Shown here: piece after piece, positions 11,370 through 24,161 of the stretch
Position numbering within the stretch: the first letter of the stretch is position 1
How the letters are laid out: each line of letters begins with the position of its first letter
Source: Dryas octopetala
Lineage: Eukaryota; Streptophyta; Magnoliopsida; Rosales; Rosaceae
Assembly: GCA_963921425.1 (NCBI GenBank)
Contig: OY992836.1
Location: forward strand, 9,703,304 to 9,767,303
Direction of reading: 5' to 3'
DNA length: 64,000 nt
Notes under the pieces: generated by a model
What the model saw: the letters and a program-made list of their open reading frames with translations, nothing else
What the model was told of the DNA's origin: nothing
The model's database searches: none
Position numbers and translations under genes: made by a program

Positions 11370-12689
11370 ATGGGGTTTGATCACAGAAAGCTCCTCCCAG
11401 CCAATCTGAGTGAGGAGACTCTCTGCAAAGACAACTGTAACCCAGTTGCAAACAAAGAGGGTTTCTGTATCCCACTTTGTTTCAAAACCTGCCCAAATGT
11501 CTGTAAGAATCTTATAATTTTGCCTCCTTCAATTTTACCATACCCACCTCCACCACCTTCACCACCACCGCCACCACCACCACCACCACCACCACCACCA
11601 TTTTCTGGTTTGGTTAATGTCAAACTTCCATACAACGAGAAGCATCTAACCGGATCAAATATAATTCTCATGGCTTGTTTGATTGGGGCTAGTCTTCTTC
11701 TTACTTTTGTTTACTTAACTGTAAGATCTTATTGGCGTGAGAACAACAACAATTCCAGGAGGAGGGATCCTCCAGTTCTGTTTGATACCCGAGAAAATTT
11801 TCTTGATGAGGATCACGGGCCTGTGCTTGACCACCCCATTTGGTACATCCACACTGTGGGTCTCCCACAAGCTGTAATTGAGTCTATAACAGTCTGCAAG
11901 TATAAAAAGGATGAGGGTTTGATTGAAGGGACAGACTGCTCAGTTTGCCTGAGCGAGTTTGAAGAAGATGAAAGTCTTAGGCTTTTGCCCAAGTGCAGTC
12001 ATGCCTTTCATATCCCTTGTATAGATACCTGGTTGAGATCTCATAAAAATTGCCCACTTTGCCGTGCCCCAATTGTTTGTGACATTGCTAGTAGTGTTCA
12101 AGTGAGTGTCCCGGAGCCTATTTTGAGTGATTCAGGTTCGAGGGATAGCATTCAGGTAGAGAATTTGGAGAGTAATGGTGGAGGGGTTGGAAACCATCAT
12201 GTGGGAAGAGGGGCTAGTGAGGTTGGGGTTACAGATGATGATAGAGTTTATGCAATTGGAATTGATGGAAGGAATGCTGAAAATCCAAGAAAGGTTCTGC
12301 CCAATTCTATTGCTGTAGGCAGTTGTGATCCTAGAGCATTGAGTGATTTGGCTGACAATCGACGAGTGGCTGAACAAGATGTACAACCAATGAGGAGGTC
12401 ATTTTCAATGGATTCGCCGTCTGCTTCAAGAATATATCGTGCTGTGGCCAATGTGCTTCCGGAACAAGGAAGTTCAAATTCCCAATTGGTACATGTAAAG
12501 AATCCGAATTCGGGGTTTGTTTCCAAGCAGGACAGTGCAAATTCTAGCCTATCCAAGCTAGTGAGAAGTTCTTCAATTGGGCTTTCTCTGCAGATGGGGT
12601 CAATATCAATGAAAAGGCCTTTTACATCAAGCAGGAAGCTTTTCTCATCTAAACATGGAAGGAGTCTTAGTTCAGTCCTTCCCTTATGA
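11370..12689 (+). CDS. RING-H2 finger E3 ubiquitin ligase, ATL family
   Basis: An intronless gene of 439 residues, as is usual for ATL genes. The order is: Cys-rich N-terminus (residues 19-45), a Pro run (59-77), one transmembrane helix (about 97-118), the GLPQAVIESI stretch equivalent to the ATL GLD motif (164-173), then a RING-H2 domain with ligands C190, C193, C209, H211, H214, C217, C228, C231. The WLRSHKNCPLCRAP ending is typical. The long Ser/Asn-rich tail resembles ATL51/52/54-type proteins. The family acts as membrane-bound ubiquitin ligases, often in defence or wall development; the target here is unknown. I use the first ATG, MGFDHRKLL. A GTG four codons upstream is in frame but not a plausible plant start. 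Confidence 0.93.
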   Translation: MGFDHRKLLPANLSEETLCKDNCNPVANKEGFCIPLCFKTCPNVCKNLIILPPSILPYPPPPPSPPPPPPPPPPPPPFSGLVNVKLPYNEKHLTGSNIILMACLIGASLLLTFVYLTVRSYWRENNNNSRRRDPPVLFDTRENFLDEDHGPVLDHPIWYIHTVGLPQAVIESITVCKYKKDEGLIEGTDCSVCLSEFEEDESLRLLPKCSHAFHIPCIDTWLRSHKNCPLCRAPIVCDIASSVQVSVPEPILSDSGSRDSIQVENLESNGGGVGNHHVGRGASEVGVTDDDRVYAIGIDGRNAENPRKVLPNSIAVGSCDPRALSDLADNRRVAEQDVQPMRRSFSMDSPSASRIYRAVANVLPEQGSSNSQLVHVKNPNSGFVSKQDSANSSLSKLVRSSSIGLSLQMGSISMKRPFTSSRKLFSSKHGRSLSSVLPL

Positions 12690-14266
12690 AGATTTGGCTA
12701 CCCTTTGAGATTTTAATCCCTCAAGTTTCAAGTCAGATTCTAGCAAATACAAGAATCCATGGCGTCTGCTGTACCTGCATGATAAAACTTAAAGGCTGGT
12801 CTAGTGGACTGAAGCTGGTCCTTTAATGAAGCTTTCCTTGAAATAAGGGTTTTGGTACTGCAATTTAAACTTTTCAGGTTCTCAAAAGAAAGAGTTAGAG
12901 AACATATAGACCACAACAAGTGTGGTCCTATGGCTTCTGATGGTGAACTTGCTTTTCTATATTAAAGTAAATGTCTTGAAGACAATATATACTTTCTACT
13001 ACAGAATTTTGTCTGACTGTTAGTGCTGCAATATGAGCACATTCGCATTTTTATTTGTCTTCTCTCTTTTTCACCCCTTATATTCTTCAACTTTGCTTTT
13101 GCAATGCTTCTGCATATTAGTCCAATGCCTGAGCTTGGTTTAAACTTTTGCATAAATCAGTCCATAACATAAATCACTGCATATGATTAGGGAAGTCCAT
13201 CCCATCTATCAAAAATTTGATTCATTATTGTGAAGTTGATACTGATTGATTGAAGTTTGAGGAAGTTGTATTTATTAATACAGCTTTGTACTATCATCTG
13301 GTACATACCGATAACATTCGACGATCCTTGTTTGGATTCTTTTCTCTGTTTTTATTCTTTAACATAAATAAAAATAAAAGTAAGCTGCTGACAAGCATAA
13401 GTGTAAGTGCACATTGCAGACACTTATTATTTAGTGTTTGAATAGTTCTCAAGTGAGCTAAGCATTTTATGTCCAGTACCCACTACAATTCAATGTAACA
13501 TTTTCTGTGGAATACAGTCACATAAACAGGTGTCCATTTCCAATGCAGCAAGGTAAGAGCTGCATAAGGAATAGCCCTGGCAAACACCAAAACTCACATG
13601 ATATAGCAAAAAGCAAATGGACTATATATAGCTCGATCAATGGTATTTTTTGTCAAGGCTTCTTTGAGAATCATTTGTATGGTTAATAATATATGTATGG
13701 TTCACACATTGCCGTCAAAGTCAATTCCATGGCCTGCGCTGGTGGCATGTGGGTCGTAAATTTCAACCCTTTTTCTTTCTTTCTTTTTACAAAATTTCAA
13801 CTCTTTCTTTAAGTGCTCATTCTCACAGCTCTACAATTTATTAGTCTGCGATTTTAAAGGGCATGTGTTAGAAAACGTAGATCCCTTATATTTCTTCAGT
13901 ATGTTCGGCATAATAAGCTGAGGCTGCTGAGCTATAACAAACACTCAATTGGTTGCTTGTGTATTCACTTGAATTTTGTCTTAAATCTTAAGGAAAACAG
14001 AAGCAAGGAAAAGACAAAAGAGAAAAGATTATTGAATTAGGTTCAAGCCCAGGTTCTCCGTCAAGGACAACTGATCAAGTGAAAAGGATTCAACCTATTA
14101 TGGACCCAGTACTTGTATGGACCCGGCATGTTACTTATAATGATGGGTTTCAGCCCATTATATGGCTGGTCTAGTGAGAAGGATTCCCTCTTACAAAAAA
14201 TAGACACATGGGTTGTATGAGTTATATTAGTTGATCACTAATCCGAAAGTTAGAGTTTAATCCTTT

Positions 14267-14307
<41 letters not shown>

Positions 14308-16523
14308 TGACCAATAATCAGAAAAGGGTGGTTAGCACCGTATTATCTTACTAACTGGTTAACTCTAGAGTATTTTTGTATATATATATATATATATATA
14401 CTGAAACTTTGTGGGGGTTTTTTTCTTGTTCCGACCTAGGATAATAAGCTCATGAGCTTAGTCTTACTTCACCGTTGAGAAACGAAAGAAGACTTCCATC
14501 TCCAAGTTTAATTTCTAACTGCATCGAATAAAAGTTTTTAAATTTTTATTCGATCTTCTTAATCAATTCTTACTTGTTCGTGTTCGGGAACTAAAAAAAG
14601 TCTTTTAAAATTTAAAGTTGATGTTGATTTTAAAGAAAATTCATTGATTAAGTTCAATAAATAACTAATTTATGTTGCTAATGATTTTTCAAAGATTGAA
14701 TCGATCATCAGAAGAATTAGGCCAAAAATTAGGATACATTATGGGAAATAAAACTTCCATCGAAGAGAAGCAAATGAAAGGCTTTCATAAAAATTCTCGA
14801 TATTCTTTTTTCTCTAAATGAAGTCCTTTGACAACTGCCACGTCTTTTATTATTATTATTATTATATATATTTAGTGTCGAGCACTCGACAGTATTTTCT
14901 TTATAACAGCCGAGTGCTGCAACAAGCGCTCGTCAATACTTCCTTTGCCTGTTTTTGAGGGTATAGGATACGAGTTCATCTCATACGTACTCTCTTAGGG
15001 TATACAATAGGACTTGTGGAGACTGCATGTGTAGTTTTAATTTTGAAATTTTGGACGGAATCAAAAAATCAGTGCCGAGCGCTCGAGGAAGAAGGAAAAA
15101 TGAACTGCCGAGCACTCGGAAATGGATGCGGAACACTTGGCGCTTGGAATTCATGAAAAAAAATTTACGGCTATATATTTATAGAAGCGAGTTTAGTTAA
15201 AATTGTAAAAATCATAAGGGTTTAGTTTGTAAAAGATAAAATTAAAGGACTGGAATGGTATAGAAGTTTCCTATGAATAATTTACGGTACTTTTGGATGT
15301 CAAAGTTGGGATGCACCTTTGGTCATCTTTCATCATTACAAATTTGTTGAGTAACATACTTTCAATTTTCAAATTATTGATTTGTATACTAATTCATCTG
15401 GTCCTGACAAAAATATTCTTTCAATTTGCATATTATTGTTCTCTTTATGGATGTAAATATACTAAATTCTTGGTGACTTGGTGCATATATTTATATGAGA
15501 TATCTTTGCCACATGTATTTATTATTAACATGTAGAATGCTTTGGACCTTCCAAGGCTGCATGAGCAGCCTTGCCGGTACTTGACCACACATATATGTAG
15601 CTTTATACTTTATTGCTTTCTCTTTTCAACTTTATAAGCTCTCTAGCTCCCTAAGTACTTGCTACGAACTTCTGGTGAAACCTGAATCTCTTTGATGTTG
15701 GCTTTTCAAGTCATGTCTTTTATCTTTTAGAATAACTATGGCCAAAAGAAACAACCAAATAGAAAAGAAAAGAAAAGATCAAAATCTTCAAGTGCTAGGA
15801 ATATAAAATAGGACAGATTAGGTACTTTGTTCATAACCTAATATGACATAATTCTAAGGTGAATGTGCATAAAGTCTTCAAAAAAAAATTGCTTCCAAAT
15901 CCGGAAATTGCTTTCCTAATTTTCTTTTCTTAATCCTATGCAATCAAACTTGCACTACATGGGGTCCCAAACCTTTTCTTGTCATGACCTTTTGGGCTTT
16001 TTATCTCACCAAAACCTTGCTCTCAATGTGCCAAAGATGTACAAGTTGTTTAGTGACTTCACCCCCACCCTAAATATTGTGTATTGTTGCATATTTTATT
16101 CTTCAAGGCTAGATTCATGTGCTGGTCATCACGAGTCAGCTCAACTTAATTGAGGCACATAAAGACTTTGAGTTTAATTGAATTTAGCTCGCAGCAGGCT
16201 TGTTTTTGTTGCACATAAGATCATTGTTGTATATATGCTTTTGTATTTATAATATAATTATATTATATAAATTAATGATTACTTAACAACCCAATCTCAG
16301 AACATTAAACTCGAATTTTAGTTGTTTTGAATCGACCTCTTGCAAGCAAGCACAAATATGGCCAACAACTTGGTTCGTAACAGTTTAATTTAGGCCATTT
16401 CATACTACACATAGTTCTTGGAAAACACAATAAACTAACTTAAGTTGTTTCATTGACCGAGTTACATAAAGCAGCAAGCATATATATTGTCAAATACACT
16501 ACTTGACAAATTCGCATCATGGG
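12690..16523. other. Intergenic, 3.8 kb
   Basis: The 3' UTR of the ATL gene probably occupies the first few hundred bases. There are long AT dinucleotide runs near 14270-14300 and 14378-14400, and a cluster of short palindromes at 14877-15130. I see no gene. Short open frames here (for example near 15300 and 15940) show no domain. Confidence 0.6.
14877..15130. repeat. Cluster of CGAG-CTCG short palindromes
   Basis: GTCGAGCACTCGAC (14877-14890), CGAGCGCTCG (15076-15085) and CCGAGCACTCGG (15108-15119) are palindromes sharing a CGAG..CTCG core within 250 bases. Degenerate relatives (AGCGCTTGG-type) recur near 22875 and 27603. Confidence 0.5.
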
Positions 16524-17927
16524 TTATTGAGCTGAAAACTGAGCTTCCTCTTGAATCCTACCCACCATTTCATACACATCAGCTGCAATCTCATTCATTG
16601 AGGTGACCTGAGAATTCTCTTCAACCTGTCTCATCAATTCAAATAAACAATTCAACTAATAATTATGAGTTTTATTTTAATAAAAAAAATGTCATGCGGT
16701 AATTATAAATTGAAATTCATTTTCTATGTTGATATTGATTATTGTACTTATCATTGAAATTTCGATAACAAATTTTGGTCTTTAAATGATATAATTTAAA
16801 CTTAAAAACCTGAAAGAAATGTTATATTAATTTTTTTGAAGTAATTAATTACCTTGACACTGAAAGAGTAAAGGATCATGCTATCCACAGTTGTGACAGT
16901 TAGGTGAAGAATGAAAAGGCCCAGAGAGTGGAAGCCAAGCACCATCTTCAAGAGCTGATGTCTTGGGAGTCTTTTCAATAGCACTTTAATGTTGGCATGG
17001 TTTTCCACCATGGTCACTTCCACATCTGCAGTGGCCGAGTAGCGCTTCTCATGATCAGCTGCCGTTAATGACTTTTTGTACAAGTACTGGCCATGGCTGG
17101 TCGAAAAACAAGTCGAGTACTGAGGGAAGGTGAAGAAGTCAGAGAAGATATTCGAGGCCAAATTGCAGTCCGAATGTTGTTGCTTGGTTCGTCTATAAGC
17201 CTCTAGAGATTGCAGAAGCAGCTCAAGCTCCTTCACGAAATTAATGGCTCCTCCTATGATTGATGCTTGGTCCCCCTATATATATATGTTCAGAAGAATT
17301 AAATATGTTATGTTGTTAAACTGTTAATTTTAATCATACATTTAAATAGAGTTTTTATCTTACTAATATTTATTATTCATAATTTAAATATCTATTAATA
17401 GATATAACATGTTAAACTGTCTCGTAAAAAAAGAAAATTTATGACGAGAAATATGGAAGAGTACGTACTCTTTGAGTATAGGAAGCAGGCATCATGGCGC
17501 GGAGCTCAGCAAGATAGTCATTCATTAGCTTCCTTCTATTGCGTTCAACAGCAATGTGGGTCATCCTCTGTGTCTCCAACTCTTCCTTGTTCTTGATGCC
17601 CTTAGTGCGCCGTCTCTTTCTCCGGCCTATGGAGGCCGTCGGAGCCTCCATTGGAGAGAATTCACGGGTAAAGGTCGACCCATTATAGCCGATGCAATTT
17701 TCAGGGGTGGGAGAGTTGTTGGTGTCAAAGTGGTTCACACTTTGTACCATTAAAGAATTAGGTGAACACTCCAAACTCCCATTGAGACCTTGCCCTACAT
17801 TATTATTGTTGAGGATATGATCATGAGTGTACTCTTTGTCTTCCTCTTTTCCAAAACCATAGCCATGGCTCCAAGATCCACCTCCTCCTATGACTTGGGG
17901 TTGGAACACTAGTGCTTCTAATGTCAT
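16524..17927 (-). CDS. bHLH transcription factor, group Ia (bHLH94/96/99-like)
   Basis: Three exons (17927-17469, 17275-16853, 16625-16524) join in phase 0 to 327 residues. The protein starts MTLEALVFQ, like bHLH94/96/99 proteins. The DNA-binding basic region [20 protein letters not shown] has the E-box residues H, E and R. The helix-loop-helix crosses the first intron and continues [20 protein letters not shown], the signature of group Ia, which also contains SPEECHLESS, MUTE and FAMA. A C-terminal ACT-like domain follows ([15 protein letters not shown], then [13 protein letters not shown]) and the last exon closes it. It should be a nuclear dimeric regulator. The targets are unknown, and I cannot say which Ia member it is. 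Confidence 0.92.
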
Positions 17928-20002
17928 CTCTCACTCACTCTTTCTCTCTCCACGGACAAGAAGTTTGCTTCTCTTTTTATGAAGATTTGACTATAATTTA
18001 AAGGGTGAATATATAATCTTCCAGCATATACAAAGACTAAGTGGCAGATTGGCTTGTCAAGTTGCAGAGAGATCAAATAATATATATATTAATTAATCAA
18101 ACAAGTGGAAGACCAACTTGTGGTGGGGGTTGGATAGGGAGTGGAGTGTTCATTTCATTCTCACTATTTTCCTAACTAGTTAATAAGTTAAGTTTTAGGC
18201 ACAATTTAAAGACTGATTAGTGACACACACTTGGGACTCTTGGTGTGGCTCTAATATTCTCTTGCTTGCTTGGAAAGTGATGCGTATTTTCATTTGTTCA
18301 TAATGACTGTTTGATGTAAAGGCTGAGAGACTCTGGAGACTACGTGGCATACTGGGATAAGCAGATATCAACTTTCTTGTCAGCAGAGAATCCATGGGGA
18401 GTGACCACACAGATAAAAGGGGGACACAATCTGTCATCATATATCCCACACACACACACACCAATTAATTTACTCCCCTTCCATTGACTGATTGAATGTG
18501 TCCTTCCATCTTATGATTTGTGTTTAACCCTCCTAACTACCTATTCATTCATGCGACTTTTCATTAAGATGTCGATTCATAACACAAAAATGATGGATGT
18601 AACTTTTTTTTTTTGGTATGTATGATAAAAAGTGTGAATAAATTAAAATTTCCATATAATATCAGTTCATTATTGTTCTGTTAATTAATATATACAGTAC
18701 CACTGACTATTAGTAGTGGATCAATCAACTTATATATATTGTGGATTGTTAAGGCACACAATCCCAGCATGTTGAATATATCCACAAGAAAATAGGGAAT
18801 AAGCAATGACTGAGTTGTTGTACTGTATGTATATTTTCTCTACAATTGGATTTCAGAGACCAAATAGGCAACGATTGAGTCGTTGCTAACTGCGCATCGA
18901 CCGCTGAAGTCCTTGTAGGTGGGAATAGGCAATGATTTTGGCAACAACAAAAATTCGTTGCTTAAAACTATGCAATGAATTTCGGATTTTTGGCAACAAT
19001 TGTTAGTGGTTGCCTAATAACTTTTTCTATGAGAGTAACGCAAAGAATGAAAAGACTGACTTAATATAACATGATTAATGATTAGTTGATATGTTCATGG
19101 CAAAAAAAATTAAAATGATTAGTTGATTTGTCATAATTAATAGATAACATACTGCTGAAAGAACACGGAGGAGAGGAATGTTTTGTGTGAGAGAGTTTTG
19201 CGGGCAACCGTGAGCAGGATGAAAGAAGACACATTATTATGAGTTGATTAAGGTAATTTCGTCCATAATTAACTAAACTACACGGTCTACAACTACAATT
19301 ACAACGGCAGACTGGCATTATGGTCTTTTAATTTTGTAAGAATATTATAAAATTGGATTTGGTTAGATTTGCATTCGGCGAATCTAGAGAGGGGGGACAA
19401 AGTCAAGATGTAACACACTAGTGATCTGTCATATAACATAATGGAATATATAATGCATGCATCTGATTTAATTAAGAGATAATTAGGCTTAAGTTCTTTA
19501 GAAAAATAGTTTTTAGATGGAGACCGGGGGTGCTTTAAAATTTATAAGAAAATCATTTTAATTCATAATAATTTATAAGAAAATCTTTTTAATTTATAAT
19601 AAAATCATTTCCCGATTTAAAGGGTATTTCCCCCTATTTGAAAGGTATTTGTCCTCCTAGGGTGTAGAGTAGGCTTTGTTGATTAAAACCTAATATAAAG
19701 CCGTCAAAAAAGAAAAATAAAAGGACTTGATTAAAAACCCTAAATCATTACGGTCTTAGTCTAAAAAAAACTTATAAAATGGACTAAACTCTAAGTCTCC
19801 CTTTAATTAATTTATCAAAACAACAAAATAAATACAAACTGTATATGTAAGGCAATCATAAATGAAAAGTAAATACAAACTATGCATGCTAGCTCTTTCT
19901 CTCTCTCTCTCATTAACCAGAAAAATAGAATTTGATTCCCTCCACCACCGTATTTAATTAGAGACTTAATAAGTTTAACCCATATCTCTTGTCAATATAA
20001 TG
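17928..20002. other. Intergenic upstream of the bHLH gene, with a CACTA-like scrap
   Basis: Promoter sequence for the bHLH gene, then AT-rich DNA. At about 18790-19035 there are repeated GCAACGA / TCGTTGC motifs ending GTTGCCTAATAACTTTTTC, reminiscent of subterminal repeats of plant CACTA elements, but no CACTA terminus or duplication is clear. I see no gene. Confidence 0.45.
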
Positions 20003-21276
20003 TGTAGGGGCTAACCCTAAAGTTGCCACGTATCACTACCCTGGCTTTGCTCGTGGAAGAAGTCAAAAATCAAAATAAGTCAAAAAGAACCTAAACGTCT
20101 CGGTCGAGAATAAACCTTCCCGGTCCAGTCGAAGCTTCCAACAATAGTTAGCTACTCAACAAATTGGGCAGGAATAAACAACCAGACAGAGAGAATCTCT
20201 TGACATCATACATAGGGGACAAATTCTAAAAAGTAATATTGTCATGCTACCATTCCAGCTAGGGAATGACAAAATATGGCATACATAAAGCTGTCAAAAG
20301 TACCGGATTAGGTAAAGTTCAAAAGGAGATCAAAAGATGCCCTACACGTAGAAACCATCCATATGCGGTCATAGCAAACCCTAACCTCAGAAAGGGGTAT
20401 AAATACTAAGTTATAATAGGAATAAATGCATCATCAACCCCCCACACAAAAAACTCAGATCCCAAGAGGTGACACTCTCTCTGTATATTCAAAACTCAGC
20501 TTTGTTTTGTCTTTCAATCGATTTCCTTACCGAGTTTGTGGCATTTAGGTAGTAGGTAGTCCATTTTTGTTAGTTTATTGTGGTTCTTTCCCTTTGTCTT
20601 TATTTTATTTTCTTTCTTGTGTAACTTTGAATATGAACAGTGAGAAAGAAGTTGTTGCTCTTTCCTCGTTTTTTTGGAAATAAATGTTGTTTATTTACTT
20701 GTTTGACTAGTCTTTTCTTTGACTTTCAAGTTCTGTTTGGTGTTCAAAAAAGCATCTCTTTTATATTTTCGTCATTACTCTCTGGGTAAAGCCCATTTAT
20801 TTCCAAGATTTAGTTTCTTGTAGTTTCCGTTTAGTTATTTTATCTCTTATTTTCGGTCTCATTTGCACGGATATGGTATGACTGTGTTTGAAACATGGTT
20901 AGATTTGTGATAAGGACTCCATAAGCTACCAACCTCACCCACACCATATTTCACTTATCTTTCATTTTAAGGTTTTCTATTTTTATTTAAGTTAATCCGC
21001 ACTAGTCCCCGTAGTAGTCACACTCGAGTTCAAACATAGAGTTAGACTTAGCACAAACTGAGCGAAGTCCTAGCGCGAGACTGGGCAAGAAAAAAATCAC
21101 GGCCGGGAGTAATAATTTATTATTTATCTTGGCCCATAATCGCCTGATTTACCTTACAGTTGTACTTTCATGGTTCCAACCGAGGCATCTGTTTTCATTC
21201 CGTCTTTTTCGGACGGTGGCACGCCCGCATTCTCTTAGTGCCATGTGGCTAGGGAACCGCTTTTAGAGCCAAAACA
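20003..21276 (+). mobile_element. Probable solo LTR, 1.27 kb
   Basis: The segment begins TGTAGGGGC and ends CCAAAACA, so it has the TG...CA ends of an LTR. It is flanked by TAATG on both sides (19998-20002, 21277-21281), the 5-bp duplication of LTR elements. A TATA-like GGTATAAATACT lies at about 20396-20408, about 400 bases in, as expected at the U3/R border. No internal region, PBS or second LTR is nearby, so it looks like a solo LTR left by recombination. Superfamily not determined; the length suits Ty3-type elements. Confidence 0.5.
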
Positions 21277-21281
21277 TAATG

Positions 21282-22216
21282 CCCTCTAAGGGCCTAATGG
21301 GTACTGAAATTTTGAGATAGTTTTATTGCATTTCTAGTTCAATGGATTTTATGGACATACGAAGTAATATTACATTTGTGTAGAAAATTCTGCGCGTAGA
21401 TATTGTACCAATCATATACTTGTACAACATTGTTTGCAATCATCACCAAAATTTGACGTGTTGTTGTGATCGACCCTCTAATTGAGATACTTGCGTTTTC
21501 ATCATTTTAAGTTTGCGTCTTAAAGGAGCCATAATTAATTTGCTTCTGTTCCCTTCTCTCTGATCTTAATTTCTTATCTAGACTTCTCTATGGGAAGCGT
21601 CTTGTATGTTTGCCTGTATTTTTTTATTACTTTTGATCTCCTAAACCCAGATTCTAATCGAGACTACTGTAGCAGCCAGTTTGCTACGCCAGCTAATTTG
21701 CATGTGAACACTTTGACGTTCTTGTTTATATGCTTTCTTATCTTTGATTTGAACACACTACAAACCAGCTGGCCATGGGAAGGTTTTGGAAGGCGAAAGA
21801 GAGTCGATTAAGTAGAATCTTTGATTTAGAAAGTTCAACTTAGTTAGCTCCAATTGTTTCCTATTAGCTGAGATTTCGTGGAGAATTGGTAAACATATAT
21901 GTACGTTAGAGGACAAACAACAAGACATTAATTAATTTGGACGCGTTACGCGTATGTAAAACTACGCATGCACATAAATATGAGTGTGCTTTCGTTTTCC
22001 TGAATAATGTCTTTTATTTTTCTTACCAAAAAACATGTCTTTTTTTTTCTTTAAATTTAGAGCAGGGGGTGGAATTTGAATTCGTGACCTTTCCTAAAAT
22101 TGAGGAGAGAAATATAATAGTAGACTAACAGTTAGTTGGCCAAATAAATGTTGAAATTGAATTAATTTTACAACCTTTACAATTAATTATAGATATATGT
22201 AAAACTATTGTCTGGA
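21282..22216. other. Intergenic, nothing recognised
   Basis: AT-rich sequence with short frames lacking any domain. I see no gene, RNA or element ends. Confidence 0.5.
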
Positions 22217-22229
22217 TCTAATGATATTT

Positions 22230-22669
22230 AGGTCCGTTGACTTTAGATACCAAATTACAATATTTTTTCATTTTAACTACCAAAACATCTATGGCATTTC
22301 ACTTTAGATACTAAATTTCAATTTTTGTACCAATTTTAAAAAACATGGTTATACCGAGCTGTGACTGTCTAACAGTCATAAATTTTTTATTGATTTGTTG
22401 TTTTTTCAATATTTGCAAGGCTTAAACTTAAACTTTTAGTCTTTGGGTTCTCAAGCCTAAATAAAAAACATTAAACCCTTATAAATTTTGAATTTTTATG
22501 AATTTGAAATAGTCACAATTGTGGCTGTTCGAGAGTCACAACTATATAGCAAATTAATATGTGACCTAATCCAAAATGTCTTATTCTAGGTTAGTACCTA
22601 AACTAAAAAAAATTGGTGTCTTGTTGCTTTACTGAAAAACTATTGATATTTGGTATTTAATCCAAATTT
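22230..22669. mobile_element. MITE, 440 bp, probably Mutator-type
   Basis: It is flanked on both sides by TCTAATGATATTT (22217-22229 and 22670-22682); 9-10 bases of this is likely the target duplication. The two ends are imperfect inverted repeats (TTGACTTTAGATACCAAATT against the reverse complement of the right end, TTGGATTAAATACCAAATAT). The middle has GTGACTGTCTAACAGTCA-type stems. No coding content. Confidence 0.55.
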
Positions 22670-22682
22670 TCTAATGATATTT

Positions 22683-23116
22683 TTTGTGTTGATTTTGTTC
22701 TTATATTTTAATTACATTATTCTAACCTTTTATATGATCGATCTACTAACTAATTATTGGTTTAATGATATTTTTCCGGTTAAAGAAGTGATAAGTTTGA
22801 ATCTCCATTCTTCTATATATATATATATATATATACAAGCCCATTTAGGTGCGAACATTCGCACTTGACACTGAGCGCTTGGCGCTGGTTTGTCGGTATT
22901 TATGTTATTGCTTGCAGATGCAGTTTGTAGATGCGAGGTGCATCTGCAAGCGCCGAACGCTGTGCAAATACTTTATCCAGTGCTTGATGAACAGTTTAAT
23001 TGAGCTACAACTTAATTTCTGGACAAGCTAGAGTTTGTGTTAAATTTCTTTCTCATTTTAGATTTATAATTAAAACACCATAAAATTTATTATAGGTGGT
23101 TTATCTTAATTTACTA
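22683..23116. other. Intergenic between two MITEs
   Basis: Holds a TA dinucleotide run (about 22814-22834) and a short GC-richer stretch (22850-23010) with AGCGCTTGGCGCT-type palindromes. No gene. Confidence 0.5.
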
Positions 23117-23125
23117 TTGATATTA

Positions 23126-23510
23126 GGGATTAATGTCATTTTTGTCCCCAGACTATTACATTTGTATCTGTTTGGTCTTCAGACTTTTAATTTGAAAAAT
23201 TAAGGTCGATTCTGACTTTTTTAATTTTGCCAATTGAGGGTATTCTATCAATTTACACATTTTTCATCCAAATTTCTGTTTGCATAGCACCATTGCCAAT
23301 CACGTATGGTCCTTTTTTAAGGCAAAATAGTCCCTTCCATTTAAATCTTACCCTTTTTCTCTCATGCACTTTTTTCCTCTCCTTTATTTCCCACTAAATT
23401 TAGATGAAAAATATATAAATTGACGGAATAATTTCAATTAGAAAAATTGAAAAAGTCAAGTCCTTAATTTTTCAAATTAGAAGTTTGGAGACCAAAATAA
23501 CATTAATCCC
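23126..23510. mobile_element. Mutator-type MITE, 385 bp
   Basis: A perfect 9-bp duplication TTGATATTA flanks it (23117-23125, 23511-23519). The ends are inverted repeats: GGGATTAATGTCATTTTTGT, and GGGATTAATGTTATTTTGGT as the reverse complement of the right end. Pairing continues for most of the element, giving a hairpin-like MITE. The 9-bp duplication points to Mutator. Confidence 0.8.
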
Positions 23511-23519
23511 TTGATATTA

Positions 23520-24129
23520 TATATTAATTTTGAATCACATGTTCTCTAATTTCTAATTTCTAACTTTAGAGAAATCATATTATTGTCAATATGAGGAAGA
23601 GACATGCATTGTCTCACCCCGCATGCGTATCTGAATAATCAAAGACGAAAGACTCCATATGGATATCAAACGAATGTACGGAACTCAAAGGAGATCACTT
23701 TCTTGTGGGATCATCACCTTACTATCTGCAATTTAATACAATGACTACGTCATGAACAACCCTTTGTGTTCTGAATTTGTGCAACTTGCTAGAAACCAAT
23801 AAATCAACTCTGTGAAAAGATGCATTGAATTGTTTGATGCATGTCGACCGAATTGGGAATTCAAGGACTTACTTCTCCCTTGCCCATCAATTTTTACTGA
23901 CTATATATATACAGGGCTAATGTTTTCTTGACAGATAATTTATCTACGATATATATATAATAATATTAATTGTTGAATTATGAATTTACGATACATTAAA
24001 TTAAGAATTAACTTCCCCAAAAAGAAAAATTAAGAATCAACTTAATTGATTATTTAAATTCATAATCTAACAACACCTACAATATTATGATTATGTTGCC
24101 TAACTATCCGGTGAGAAATTATGTTCGTA

Positions 24130-24161
<32 letters not shown>

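Noticed and set aside
11381-11671. Gly-rich minus-strand frame opposite the ATL gene
   Set aside because: It is the shadow of the Pro run of the ATL protein.
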